Assembly: GCA_025453855.1 (NCBI GenBank)
Contig: JALOPO010000031.1
Coordinates: 1-10,552, forward strand
DNA: 10,552 nt
Direction: 5' to 3'
Source of the DNA: Gemmatimonadaceae bacterium
GTDB lineage: Bacteria; Gemmatimonadota; Gemmatimonadetes; Gemmatimonadales; Gemmatimonadaceae
Part shown: positions 1 to 5,100 of the stretch, piece after piece
Layout of the letters: each line of letters opens with the position of its first letter
Numbering within the stretch: the stretch's first letter is position 1
Notes under the pieces: generated by a model
Databases searched by the model: none
The model's input: only the letters and a program-made list of their open reading frames with translations
Told to the model about the DNA's origin: nothing
Program-made: the position numbers and the translations under genes

Positions 1-837
1 TCGCTGGTCGTCGATCGCTACGGCGACTCGCTCGTCGTCCAGCTCCTCTCCGCCGGGCTCGAGTCGCAGCGCCACCACATCGTCGACGCGCTCCGCGAGA
101 TCGAGCGCCCCACCGGGATCCTGGCCCGCAACGACGCCGGCGTGCGCAGCCGCGAGGGGCTCGTGCGCGCCATCGAGCCGCTCCTCGGTCACGTTCCCGA
201 CACCATCGAGTTCCAGGAGCACGGCGTGCGCATGCTCGCCGCGCCGCACACCGGCCAGAAGACCGGCGCCTTCCTCGACCAGCGCGACAACCGCGCCCTC
301 GTCGGCGCGCTCGCGCACGGCCGCGCCCTCGACGTCTTCAGCTATCACGGCTCGTTCGCGCAGCACCTCGCGCGCGGCGCCACGCACGTCACCGCCGTCG
401 ACACGAGCGCCGACGCCCTCGCGCGCGCCCTCGAGAACGCCGCCCGCAACGGCCACGATCACATCACCCCGGTCACCGCCGACGCCTTCGACTGGCTGCG
501 CGAGGCGCGCACGCGCGGTGATCGCTACGACACGATCGTCATCGACCCACCCGCCTTCGCCAAGTCGCGCGCCGCCCTCCCGCAGGCGATGCGCGGCTAC
601 GCCGACATCTTCCGCCTCGGCCTGCAGCTCCTCGCCGACGGCGGCACGATGCTCGCCGCCAGCTGCAGCCATCACCTCGGCATCCCCGACTTCCTGGACG
701 TGCTGCACGCCGCCGCCACCGACGCCGGGCGCACCGTCCGCCTGCGGCAGCTCACGCTCCAGCCCCCCGACCATCCGGTGGTGATGACGATCCCCGAGAC
801 GCACTACCTCAAGGCGGCGCTGCTGCAGGCCGACTGA
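1..837 (+). CDS. rlmI: RlmI-type class I SAM-dependent 23S rRNA (cytosine-C5) methyltransferase, 5' end outside window
   Basis: The frame is open from base 1 and ends at TGA 835-837, giving 278 residues. RlmI-family proteins are usually about 390-400 residues, so roughly 110-120 are missing, including the N-terminal PUA domain. The visible part begins in the conserved segment SLVVDRYGDSLVVQ. It then shows GQKTGAFLDQRDNR at about 253-294, the family signature before the catalytic domain. A SAM-binding motif I (ALDVFSYHGSF) lies near 325, and motif IV (IDPPAFAKS) near 541, whose Asp-Pro-Pro holds the target cytosine. A late SCS motif at about 661-669 resembles the RlmI active-site region. Family members methylate cytosine in 23S rRNA in the cytoplasm; position C1962 is known for the E. 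coli enzyme and is only inferred here. A start at the internal GTG at 142 would cut into conserved sequence, so the true start lies to the left. The next gene is convergent. Confidence 0.9.
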   Translation, partial: SLVVDRYGDSLVVQLLSAGLESQRHHIVDALREIERPTGILARNDAGVRSREGLVRAIEPLLGHVPDTIEFQEHGVRMLAAPHTGQKTGAFLDQRDNRALVGALAHGRALDVFSYHGSFAQHLARGATHVTAVDTSADALARALENAARNGHDHITPVTADAFDWLREARTRGDRYDTIVIDPPAFAKSRAALPQAMRGYADIFRLGLQLLADGGTMLAASCSHHLGIPDFLDVLHAAATDAGRTVRLRQLTLQPPDHPVVMTIPETHYLKAALLQAD

Positions 838-875
838 GGGCGATCGCGCATCACACCGCGCACCACGCGCGCCCT
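837..875. terminator. Candidate hairpin between convergent genes
   Basis: AGGGCG at 837-842 pairs with CGCCCT at 870-875, with a possible inner GCG/CGC extension. The hairpin starts in the stop codon of the rRNA methyltransferase gene and lies in the 78-bp gap before the 3' end of the convergent glycosylase gene. There is no T-run on either side and the loop is long, so its role as a shared terminator is only a guess from position. Confidence 0.25.
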
Positions 876-915
876 GCGGCGTGCATACACCACCGAGCGC
901 GCGACGACCGGCGCG

Positions 916-1698
916 TCACGCCCGCTGGCAGCGCCCGCAGTAGTACGTCGAGCGCGCGCCCTGCACGATGCGACGGATCGGCGCGCCGCACCGCGGGCAC
1001 GGCGCCCCTTCGCGATCGTACACGGCGAGCCGATCGAGCGACTCGCCGTACTGCTGCCGGCCGGGATCGGCGAGCGCCTCGCCGAGCGCCCACCGGATCC
1101 CCTCCAACAGGCGCGTCACGCGCGCCAGCGAGAGGCGCGATGCCGGTGTCGCCGGATGGATGCGCGCGTGCCAGAGCGCCTCGGCCGCGTAGATGTTGCC
1201 CAAGCCGGCCAGCAGCCGCTGGTCGAGCAGGGCGAGCTTGATCGGGACGCGACGTCGCGCGAAACGGGCGCGCAGCGCGGCCGGCGTGAGCGCCGGATCG
1301 TGGGCATCGGGGGCAGCGACATCGCGCCGCACCGCACCGGGCGCGTGGTAGGCGATGCGCGCCAGCACACGCGGATCGACGAGCCAGAGCGTGCGCCCGT
1401 CGGCGAAGCCGAGGGCCAGCCGGCCGTGCCGGGGCGTCGCCGCGTCGTCGTGCACCGCCCAGTCGCCCGTCATGCGGAAGTGCACCACCAGCACCGCCCC
1501 GTCGTCGAAGGCGAACTCCTGCCACTTCGCGACGCGCCGCACGGCGACCACGCGCCGCCCGACGAGTGCGGCGGCACGGTCCACGGCCCCATCGCGCGCG
1601 ATCGCCGGATGCAACGCGTCTATGCGCTGCAGCACGCGGCCGTGCACCGCGTCGTGCGCCACGCGCGCCGCATGTTCGACCTCGGGAAGCTCGGGCAT
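916..1698 (-). CDS. mutM: Fpg/MutM-family DNA glycosylase (formamidopyrimidine-DNA glycosylase-like)
   Basis: This is a base-excision repair glycosylase/AP lyase of 260 residues. The start at 1698 gives MPELPEVE, the invariant N-terminus whose Pro2 amine and Glu3 are catalytic after Met removal; an upstream in-frame start would bury Pro2. Lys58 (in RVAKWQ) matches the conserved catalytic-site lysine. GLGNIYAAE (165-173) holds the conserved Asn168 of the helix-two-turn-helix. The C-terminal zinc finger is complete: Cys234, Cys237, Cys254, Cys257, with Arg249 at the DNA-phosphate position. Met76 and Arg110 of the void-filling Met-Arg-Phe triad are present, but the Phe position is Leu112 (DPRVL). 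The usual GGTTLRDF-type segment before the zinc finger, part of the lesion-capping loop, is replaced by a shorter ADPGRQQYGES stretch. The family is certain. The substrate (8-oxoguanine and FapyG, or something closer to Nei) is less so. I see no clear Shine-Dalgarno sequence, so the mRNA may be leaderless or weakly translated. Confidence 0.9.
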   Translation of the reverse strand: MPELPEVEHAARVAHDAVHGRVLQRIDALHPAIARDGAVDRAAALVGRRVVAVRRVAKWQEFAFDDGAVLVVHFRMTGDWAVHDDAATPRHGRLALGFADGRTLWLVDPRVLARIAYHAPGAVRRDVAAPDAHDPALTPAALRARFARRRVPIKLALLDQRLLAGLGNIYAAEALWHARIHPATPASRLSLARVTRLLEGIRWALGEALADPGRQQYGESLDRLAVYDREGAPCPRCGAPIRRIVQGARSTYYCGRCQRA

Positions 1699-1779
1699 GC
1701 GGCAACGGTATCGCGCCGCGGCTCTTGCATCCACGGGGGATCGCCGTCACCTTGCCGCGCATCACGACGAGGGTCGCGG
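1699..1779. promoter_or_regulatory. Divergent intergenic region between the glycosylase gene and the 258-residue gene
   Basis: These 81 bp separate two divergent start codons, so promoters for both genes should lie here or just inside the genes. The rightward gene has a good ribosome binding site: GAGGG at 1769-1773, six bases before ATG 1780. For the leftward gene there is no Shine-Dalgarno match. I find no convincing paired -35/-10 boxes in either direction; TTGCAT near 1725 lacks a partner. Confidence 0.45.
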
Positions 1780-2556
1780 ATGCCGACACAACCGGCGCAC
1801 TCGCTCAAGCACGAGTACGCGCTGTACATCGAGCGCGAGGTCGAGCGCTACAAGGATTCGATTCCGCGCACCGCGATGCTCGCGCTCGGCGACGAGGCGG
1901 TGACGCAGATGCGCGCGGCCGAGCAGCTCGAGCTGGGCGAGATCGTGCTGCGCGAGGCCGTCGACGAGATCATCGTGCGCCGCCTGCGCCTGCCGCACTA
2001 CCAGGCGTGGCGCCGACGCCGCCTCCGGCTGCAGGAGCAGTACCGCCGCGCCGAGACGTGGGGGCTGGCCGCGGGGCGCGCGCTGGTCGAGGCGGTGCGT
2101 CCCGAGGAGCATCCGCACGTGGTGGTCGCCGGCCCGCAGCTGCAGGAGCGAGCGCTCTACCTCGCTGCCAATGGCGCGCACGTGACCGCGCTCGGTGAGT
2201 ACGAGGACGAGTCGCTCGTCGACCAGGTGCTCGTCGCGGCCGCGGAGGTCGGCCTCGCGCAGCGGATCGAGGGCTTCGCCGACGGCATCGATGCCTGGCT
2301 GCCGACGCAGCAGGTGCGGGCGGTGATCTGGCACGCCTCGGTGCTCGAGGCGCTCGGTCCCGATCGCGTCGCGCGCGTCCTCACGCTCATGCAGGACGCC
2401 ACCGCCGACGGCGGCGTGCACTTCATCGAGGGGGTCGACGGGACGCGCGTCGTGCTCGGCTCGGCGAGTGCGCTGGCGGCGCAGTACCCCGGATGGGACC
2501 TGAGCCAGGCGCCGGGCGACGGCGTGGTCCTGCTGCGCAAGCCGCGCGTCGCCTGA
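1780..2556 (+). CDS. Protein of unknown function with a degenerate methyltransferase-like (Rossmann) C-terminal half
   Basis: This 258-residue protein starts at ATG 1780, chosen because GAGGG sits six bases upstream; the frame is open further left but there it runs antisense through the glycosylase gene. Residues 1-95 look helical and charged, ending in an Arg-rich stretch (WRRRRLRLQEQYRR, about 77-90). Residues 112-220 have the alternating strand/helix pattern of a class I methyltransferase. HVVVAGPQLQERALYLAANGAHVTALGE stands where motif I (a DxGxGxG pattern followed by an acidic residue) would be, but the glycine-rich loop is missing. AVIWHASVLEAL and the later GGVHFIEG resemble the post-motif strands. 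I infer a Rossmann-like fold that may have lost SAM binding. There is no signal peptide, membrane segment or metal motif. It appears to be transcribed alone. Function is unknown; an active SAM enzyme cannot be excluded from sequence alone. Confidence 0.8.
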   Translation: MPTQPAHSLKHEYALYIEREVERYKDSIPRTAMLALGDEAVTQMRAAEQLELGEIVLREAVDEIIVRRLRLPHYQAWRRRRLRLQEQYRRAETWGLAAGRALVEAVRPEEHPHVVVAGPQLQERALYLAANGAHVTALGEYEDESLVDQVLVAAAEVGLAQRIEGFADGIDAWLPTQQVRAVIWHASVLEALGPDRVARVLTLMQDATADGGVHFIEGVDGTRVVLGSASALAAQYPGWDLSQAPGDGVVLLRKPRVA

Positions 2557-2566
2557 GGGCCACCCG

Positions 2567-2579
2567 CCGGGGACCCCGG
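2567..2579 (+). terminator. Weak terminator-like hairpin after the 258-residue gene
   Basis: CCGGGG and CCCCGG are separated by one A, so in RNA this would fold as a 5-bp stem with a GAC loop. It begins 11 bases after the stop codon of the upstream gene. There is no U-run behind it, so intrinsic termination would be weak. Confidence 0.3.
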
Positions 2580-2807
2580 GCGATCCGCTGCGACACGCCG
2601 GGCTGTGGCGGATGGACACGACTGTCCTTCGCGCGACGTGTCCGAGCGACGACACATGCCGGCCGACCGGGCTCGACCTTGCAGGCGCAAGCTGCTGGAT
2701 CGCAACCACTTACGATTTTCGCCCGGCCCGGCACCGACCCTGCCAATGAGCCCCGCACCGGCGTCGTGGACGGCGTCGCTCGCCAGTGCGCGGGAGTGGT
2801 CGGTCGG

Positions 2808-2825
2808 CACCATACCTATATGGTG
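2808..2825. promoter_or_regulatory. Perfect 7-bp inverted repeat upstream of the small ORF, possible operator
   Basis: CACCATA and TATGGTG flank a CCTA spacer, an 18-bp dyad. It is unusually A+T-rich for this DNA and ends 45 bp before ATG 2871. The embedded TACCTA/TATATG could be a -10 element, so a repressor bound here would cover the promoter. No -35 partner is obvious. The binding protein is unknown. Confidence 0.4.
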
Positions 2826-2870
2826 GGCGCGGCGCTCCGGGCGGTGCGGCGGAGCTCGGGAGTGTGGAGC

Positions 2871-3032
2871 ATGCGCAAGCGTGGTAAGGAGCCGCGGGTG
2901 GTGAGCGAGCCGTTGGGCATCGTTATCTCGCGCGGCGGGGAGAGCGAGCCGGTGGAGTCGCCGGCCGCGTGGGCCTTCGTGTGGGGGCCGGCCGAGCTGG
3001 ACGAGGCGACGCTGGTCGCACTGGCGGCCTGA
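2871..3032 (+). CDS. Small hypothetical protein, 53 residues
   Basis: ATG 2871 opens a 53-codon frame ending at TGA 3030-3032. A GGGAG sequence at 2858-2862 lies eight bases before the start, and a second GGAG at 2866-2869 is too close to be the main site. The product begins MRKRGKEPRV and is basic at the N-terminus. It then has SEPLGIVISRGG, a Glu/Pro-rich linker, and an AWAFVWGPAELDEATLVALAA tail. There is no Cys, signal peptide or full transmembrane helix. The start signal, an upstream dyad and a strong hairpin 54 bases beyond the stop together suggest a real single-gene transcript. I do not recognise the family. The same frame is open further left without protein-like composition, so chance ORF remains possible in such GC-rich DNA. 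Confidence 0.55.
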   Translation: MRKRGKEPRVVSEPLGIVISRGGESEPVESPAAWAFVWGPAELDEATLVALAA

Positions 3033-3086
3033 TCGCCGCACGCGCCGGGGTGGACGGCACCCGCGGACGCGAGGCACGATCGGGAC

Positions 3087-3124
3087 CGATGACGGGCCGG
3101 GGCTGATGCTCCGGCCCGTCGTCG
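3087..3124 (+). terminator. Strong stem-loop after the small ORF
   Basis: GACGGGCCGG at 3091-3100 is the exact reverse complement of CCGGCCCGTC at 3111-3120. With a G-U pair the stem continues inward to a UGAU loop, and outward through CGAT/GTCG (another G-U), giving about 17 bp. Only a short TTGT follows. It stands 54 bases beyond the small ORF's stop and best fits its transcription terminator. Confidence 0.65.
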
Positions 3125-3178
3125 TTGTGCGAGGCATCGCACCGGCACGGAACGCCGAGGGAGTGCGCACGAACGCGA

Positions 3179-3212
3179 ACACGGGGCCGGCGCCGAAGCG
3201 CCGACCCCGTGT
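3179..3212 (-). terminator. Terminator of the histone H1-like gene, UUCG tetraloop
   Basis: Read on the minus strand, ACACGGGG-T-CGGCGC pairs with GCGCCG-G-CCCCGTGT around a TTCG loop, a 15-bp stem with one G-U pair. On the plus strand the same position would be a C/A mismatch and the loop CGAA, so the structure is better in the leftward transcript. It lies 24 bases beyond the stop codon of the histone-like gene, and a T-containing stretch (GTTCGCGTTCG) follows in that direction. Confidence 0.75.
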
Positions 3213-3236
3213 ACGACACCCGAAGGTGCCTGCGCC

Positions 3237-3545
3237 TTACATCGCCGGCGCGGGCGCGGCCGGAGCCGCGACCTTCCGACGGCCGCCGCGCTTGGCACCC
3301 TTGCGGGCACCCTTCTTCGCGGCGCGCTTCGCGCCCTTCTTGGCGGCGCGCTTGGCGCCCTTGCGCGCGCCCTTCTTCGCCGCGCGCTTCGTGCCCTTCT
3401 TGGCGGCGCGCTTGGCGCCCTTGCGCGCGCCCTTCTTCGCCGCGCGCTTCGCGCCCTTCTTCACCGCGCGCTTGGCGCCCTTCTTGGCGGCGCGCTTGGC
3501 GCCCTTCTTCGCGGCGCGCTTCGCGCCCTTCTTCCGTGCGGCCAT
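3237..3545 (-). CDS. Histone H1-like Lys/Ala/Gly-repeat nucleoid protein
   Basis: This 102-residue protein starts at ATG 3545, where a strong GGAGG (3557-3553) lies seven bases upstream; a more distal in-frame ATG at 3587 lacks such a site. Composition is extreme: 31 Lys and 15 Arg (45% basic), no Asp, Glu, Cys or aromatic residue, the rest mostly Ala and Gly. After MAAR come four KKGAKRAA-type octads, then 20-residue units of KKGAR + KGAKRAA + KKGxKRAA, then a tail RRKVAAPAAPAPAM. It lacks a globular domain and resembles the C-terminal tail of eukaryotic histone H1 and bacterial H1-like proteins such as chlamydial Hc1/Hc2 and Bordetella BpH1. I infer a disordered, DNA-binding, nucleoid-compacting role in the cytoplasm. 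It is a single-gene unit with its own terminator and a structured leader. Confidence 0.85.
   Translation of the reverse strand: MAARKKGAKRAAKKGAKRAAKKGAKRAVKKGAKRAAKKGARKGAKRAAKKGTKRAAKKGARKGAKRAAKKGAKRAAKKGARKGAKRGGRRKVAAPAAPAPAM
3282..3533 (-). repeat. In-gene tandem repeats of 24 and 60 bp
   Basis: On the coding strand, four 24-bp units (3533-3438) encode KKGAKRAA variants. Two complete 60-bp units follow (3437-3378 and 3377-3318), then a partial third (3317-3282). The 60-bp period is visible directly: 3301-3360, 3361-3420 and 3421-3480 differ at only a few bases each. The differences are partly silent, with a few changes such as Ala to Thr or Val. Such arrays are prone to slippage, so copy number may vary between strains. 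Confidence 0.9.
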
Positions 3546-3552
3546 GGTAGTG

Positions 3553-3567
3553 CCTCCAGACCTGGAG
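3553..3567 (-). promoter_or_regulatory. Ribosome binding site of the histone-like gene inside a small hairpin
   Basis: The leftward mRNA reads CUCCAG-GU-CUGGAGG before the start codon. CUCCA and UGGAG form a 5-bp stem with a GGUC loop, and the 3' arm contains most of the Shine-Dalgarno GGAGG (3557-3553). Pairing would hide the site from the 30S subunit. The stem is short, so the effect may be modest or depend on a partner. Confidence 0.5.
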
Positions 3568-3568
3568 T

Positions 3569-3607
3569 GATCGTTCGATCCGCGCATCCCCCGGTGGATG
3601 CGGGATC
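3569..3607. promoter_or_regulatory. Nested inverted repeats upstream of the histone-like gene
   Basis: GATCG/CGATC with a TT centre occupies 3569-3580. GCATCC/GGATGC occupies 3584-3601, a near-palindrome with one mismatched pair inside, and is flanked by GATCC (3577-3581) and GGATC (3603-3607). These lie 24-62 bp upstream of the start codon, where promoter and operator should be. No clear -35/-10 pair is visible among them. Confidence 0.4.
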
Positions 3608-3609
3608 AC

Positions 3610-3668
3610 GGGCCACGCCCGACCGGGCGGGTGGCCCCACACGGCATCCCTGGCCAGGGCGTGCCGTG
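3610..3668 (-). terminator. Two adjacent hairpins downstream of tldE
   Basis: In the leftward direction, CACGGCA/TGCCGTG (3668-3662 with 3646-3640) encloses the 12-bp palindrome CCCTGGCCAGGG (3648-3659). A second hairpin follows: GGGCCAC/GTGGCCC with an inner GCCCG/CGGGC and a GG bulge (3637-3610). They begin 44 bases after the tldE stop codon and probably end the tldD-tldE transcript. Neither has a U-run. They could also belong to the leader of the next gene. Confidence 0.5.
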
Positions 3669-3711
3669 CTGTCGTGAGACCGTCGCGGAGCCGCGCCGGT
3701 CACGTCATCGT

Positions 3712-5100
3712 CTAAACAGCGTCGCTCAGGCTCGTGAAGTTGAAGTCGCGCGCCTTCACCGCCGGAACCACCACGGGGACGCCGGTCGAACCGCTCTCGC
3801 TCGCGCTCACGCGCGCGGCCCGGCCGAGTGCCTCGAGGTTGTTCAGCAGGAAGACGGGTGACTCGTTGAAACGCAAATTCTTCACGGCGCGCGTGACCTT
3901 CCCCTTCTCGATGAGGAAGGTCCCGTCGCGCGTCAGGCCGGTGTAGAGGATCGTTCGCTGATCCACCGGCCGGATGTACCAGAACCGGGTGACGAGGATG
4001 CCGCGCTCCGTGGAGGCGATCATCTCGTCGAGCGACTGCGTGCCGCCCTGCATCTGCAGGCAGCGCGGCTGGACGACGGGCGCCACGTTCTTCCGCGACG
4101 CCCAGTAGCGATCGTAGGCGAGGTCGCGCACGACGCCCTCGCCGATCCAGGTCACCTTGCGCGTCGGCTGGCCGTCGCCGTCGAACGGCGACCCGGGTGC
4201 CTCCGCGTGTTGCGGGTCGCTCGTGAGCGTCACGCGCTCGTCGACGACCTTCATGCCGATCTTGGTGCCACCGCCGGGCTTCGAGAAGAAGCTGCGCCCC
4301 TCGTCCGCGTTGCGCGCGCCGGTGGCGAAGGCCATCAGCTGGACGAGGTTTCCCACGGCGGTGGGTTCGAGCACCACGGTGTAGCGCCCGGGTTCGATGG
4401 CCACGGCGCGCGCCGACCGGCGCGCCTTGTCGATGGCGCGCTCGCCGAGCGCGTCGGCATCGAGCCCCGCGATGCGGCGTGCGGCGCCACCGGCCCAGCC
4501 GGAGCCCGCACCGTCGCTCGTGCGCACGGTGGTCGTCATCGCCACGTCGGTGGCGCGATGGTAGGCGAAGAGGCCGGCCGAGTTGCCGATCGCGGTGGCC
4601 TGCGACTCGACCTCCACGTAGCCGGTGCTCACGAGCCCCTGCCGCCGTGCACGCTCGGTGACGGCGGCGACGAGTGCGGCCCGCGCGGCCGGATCGGCGG
4701 CGGCGGTGGCGTCGTCCCATGCCTCGACATCGAGGTACGACTGCGGCGCGAGCTCGGGCATGAGCTCCGGGTCGTCGGGCTGCAGCTTCGCGATCCGCTC
4801 CGCCGTCTCGACCACGCGACGCAGGGCGTCGTCGTCGAGGCGGTTGGTGGTCGCGGTGCCGACCTTCTTCCCGACCACGGCGCGCACGACGACCGAGAGG
4901 TCCTCGGTGTCGCCGGCGGTGGAGACCTGGTTGACGGCGAAGCGCGTGTTGCCGCGGCTGCGGCTGCCGAGCGAGACGCGGCACGCGTCGGCGTGCGAGA
5001 AGCCGAGGATGCGCTTCACGAGCGACTCGGCGTCGCCGCGGGCGAGCACGCCACCGGCCAGGAGGCCGCGCGGGGCGTGGGCGTCGGCACGCGTCGTCAT
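3712..5100 (-). CDS. tldE: TldE/PmbA, non-catalytic partner subunit of the TldD/TldE metallopeptidase
   Basis: This 462-residue TldD/PmbA-family protein starts at ATG 5100 and stops at TAG 3714-3712. The N-terminal half contains the substrate-tunnel region with RFAVNQVSTAG (53-63) and VVVRAVVGKKVG. The C-terminal half holds LEPTAVGNLVQLM (244-256), which stands where TldD has its zinc HExxxH; here there is no such motif, as expected of the E subunit. The end, RDFNFTSLSDAV, matches the conserved C-terminus of PmbA proteins. In E. coli, TldD and TldE form a heterodimer that digests unfolded peptides, matures microcin B17 and degrades the CcdA antitoxin. The start codon overlaps the tldD stop as ATGA, so the two are co-transcribed and probably translationally coupled, giving balanced subunits. 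There is no signal peptide, although TldD has one. The length is close to the family's usual 440-450. Confidence 0.92.
   Translation of the reverse strand: MTTRADAHAPRGLLAGGVLARGDAESLVKRILGFSHADACRVSLGSRSRGNTRFAVNQVSTAGDTEDLSVVVRAVVGKKVGTATTNRLDDDALRRVVETAERIAKLQPDDPELMPELAPQSYLDVEAWDDATAAADPAARAALVAAVTERARRQGLVSTGYVEVESQATAIGNSAGLFAYHRATDVAMTTTVRTSDGAGSGWAGGAARRIAGLDADALGERAIDKARRSARAVAIEPGRYTVVLEPTAVGNLVQLMAFATGARNADEGRSFFSKPGGGTKIGMKVVDERVTLTSDPQHAEAPGSPFDGDGQPTRKVTWIGEGVVRDLAYDRYWASRKNVAPVVQPRCLQMQGGTQSLDEMIASTERGILVTRFWYIRPVDQRTILYTGLTRDGTFLIEKGKVTRAVKNLRFNESPVFLLNNLEALGRAARVSASESGSTGVPVVVPAVKARDFNFTSLSDAV

Larger units (their letters stand above)
2557..2870. other. Gene-free 314-bp region with several short inverted repeats
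   Basis: No protein-like frame is visible here. The region holds CCGGGG/CCCCGG at 2567-2579 just after the upstream stop codon; GGACA/TGTCC with a CGAC loop at 2614-2627; GTGTC/GACAC at 2638-2655; CTTGC/GCAAG with an AGGC loop at 2678-2691; and the 18-bp dyad at 2808-2825. A less GC-rich stretch at about 2701-2722 contains TACGAT (2711-2716), a possible -10 box without a clear -35. It may be a leader or a small RNA for the 53-codon ORF, but nothing matches an RNA family I know. Confidence 0.35.

Noticed and set aside
1156..1779. An N-terminal extension of the 258-residue protein.
   Set aside because: That stretch is antisense to the conserved glycosylase gene, and GAGGG marks ATG 1780 as the start.
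2871..3032. The 53-residue peptide as a RiPP precursor for TldD/TldE.
   Set aside because: No leader/core pattern or Cys/Ser/Thr-rich core, no maturase nearby, and it is on the other strand, separated by the histone-like gene.
3301..3480. Regular 60-bp repeats that could suggest a CRISPR array.
   Set aside because: The units are adjacent without spacers, in frame, and encode a continuous repeated protein.
3106..3570. A rightward frame with a Leu/Ala/Phe/Arg repeat that looks like a membrane or antifreeze-like protein.
   Set aside because: It is the antisense of the Lys/Ala/Gly repeats of the histone-like gene. The leftward gene has a ribosome binding site and terminator; this frame has neither.
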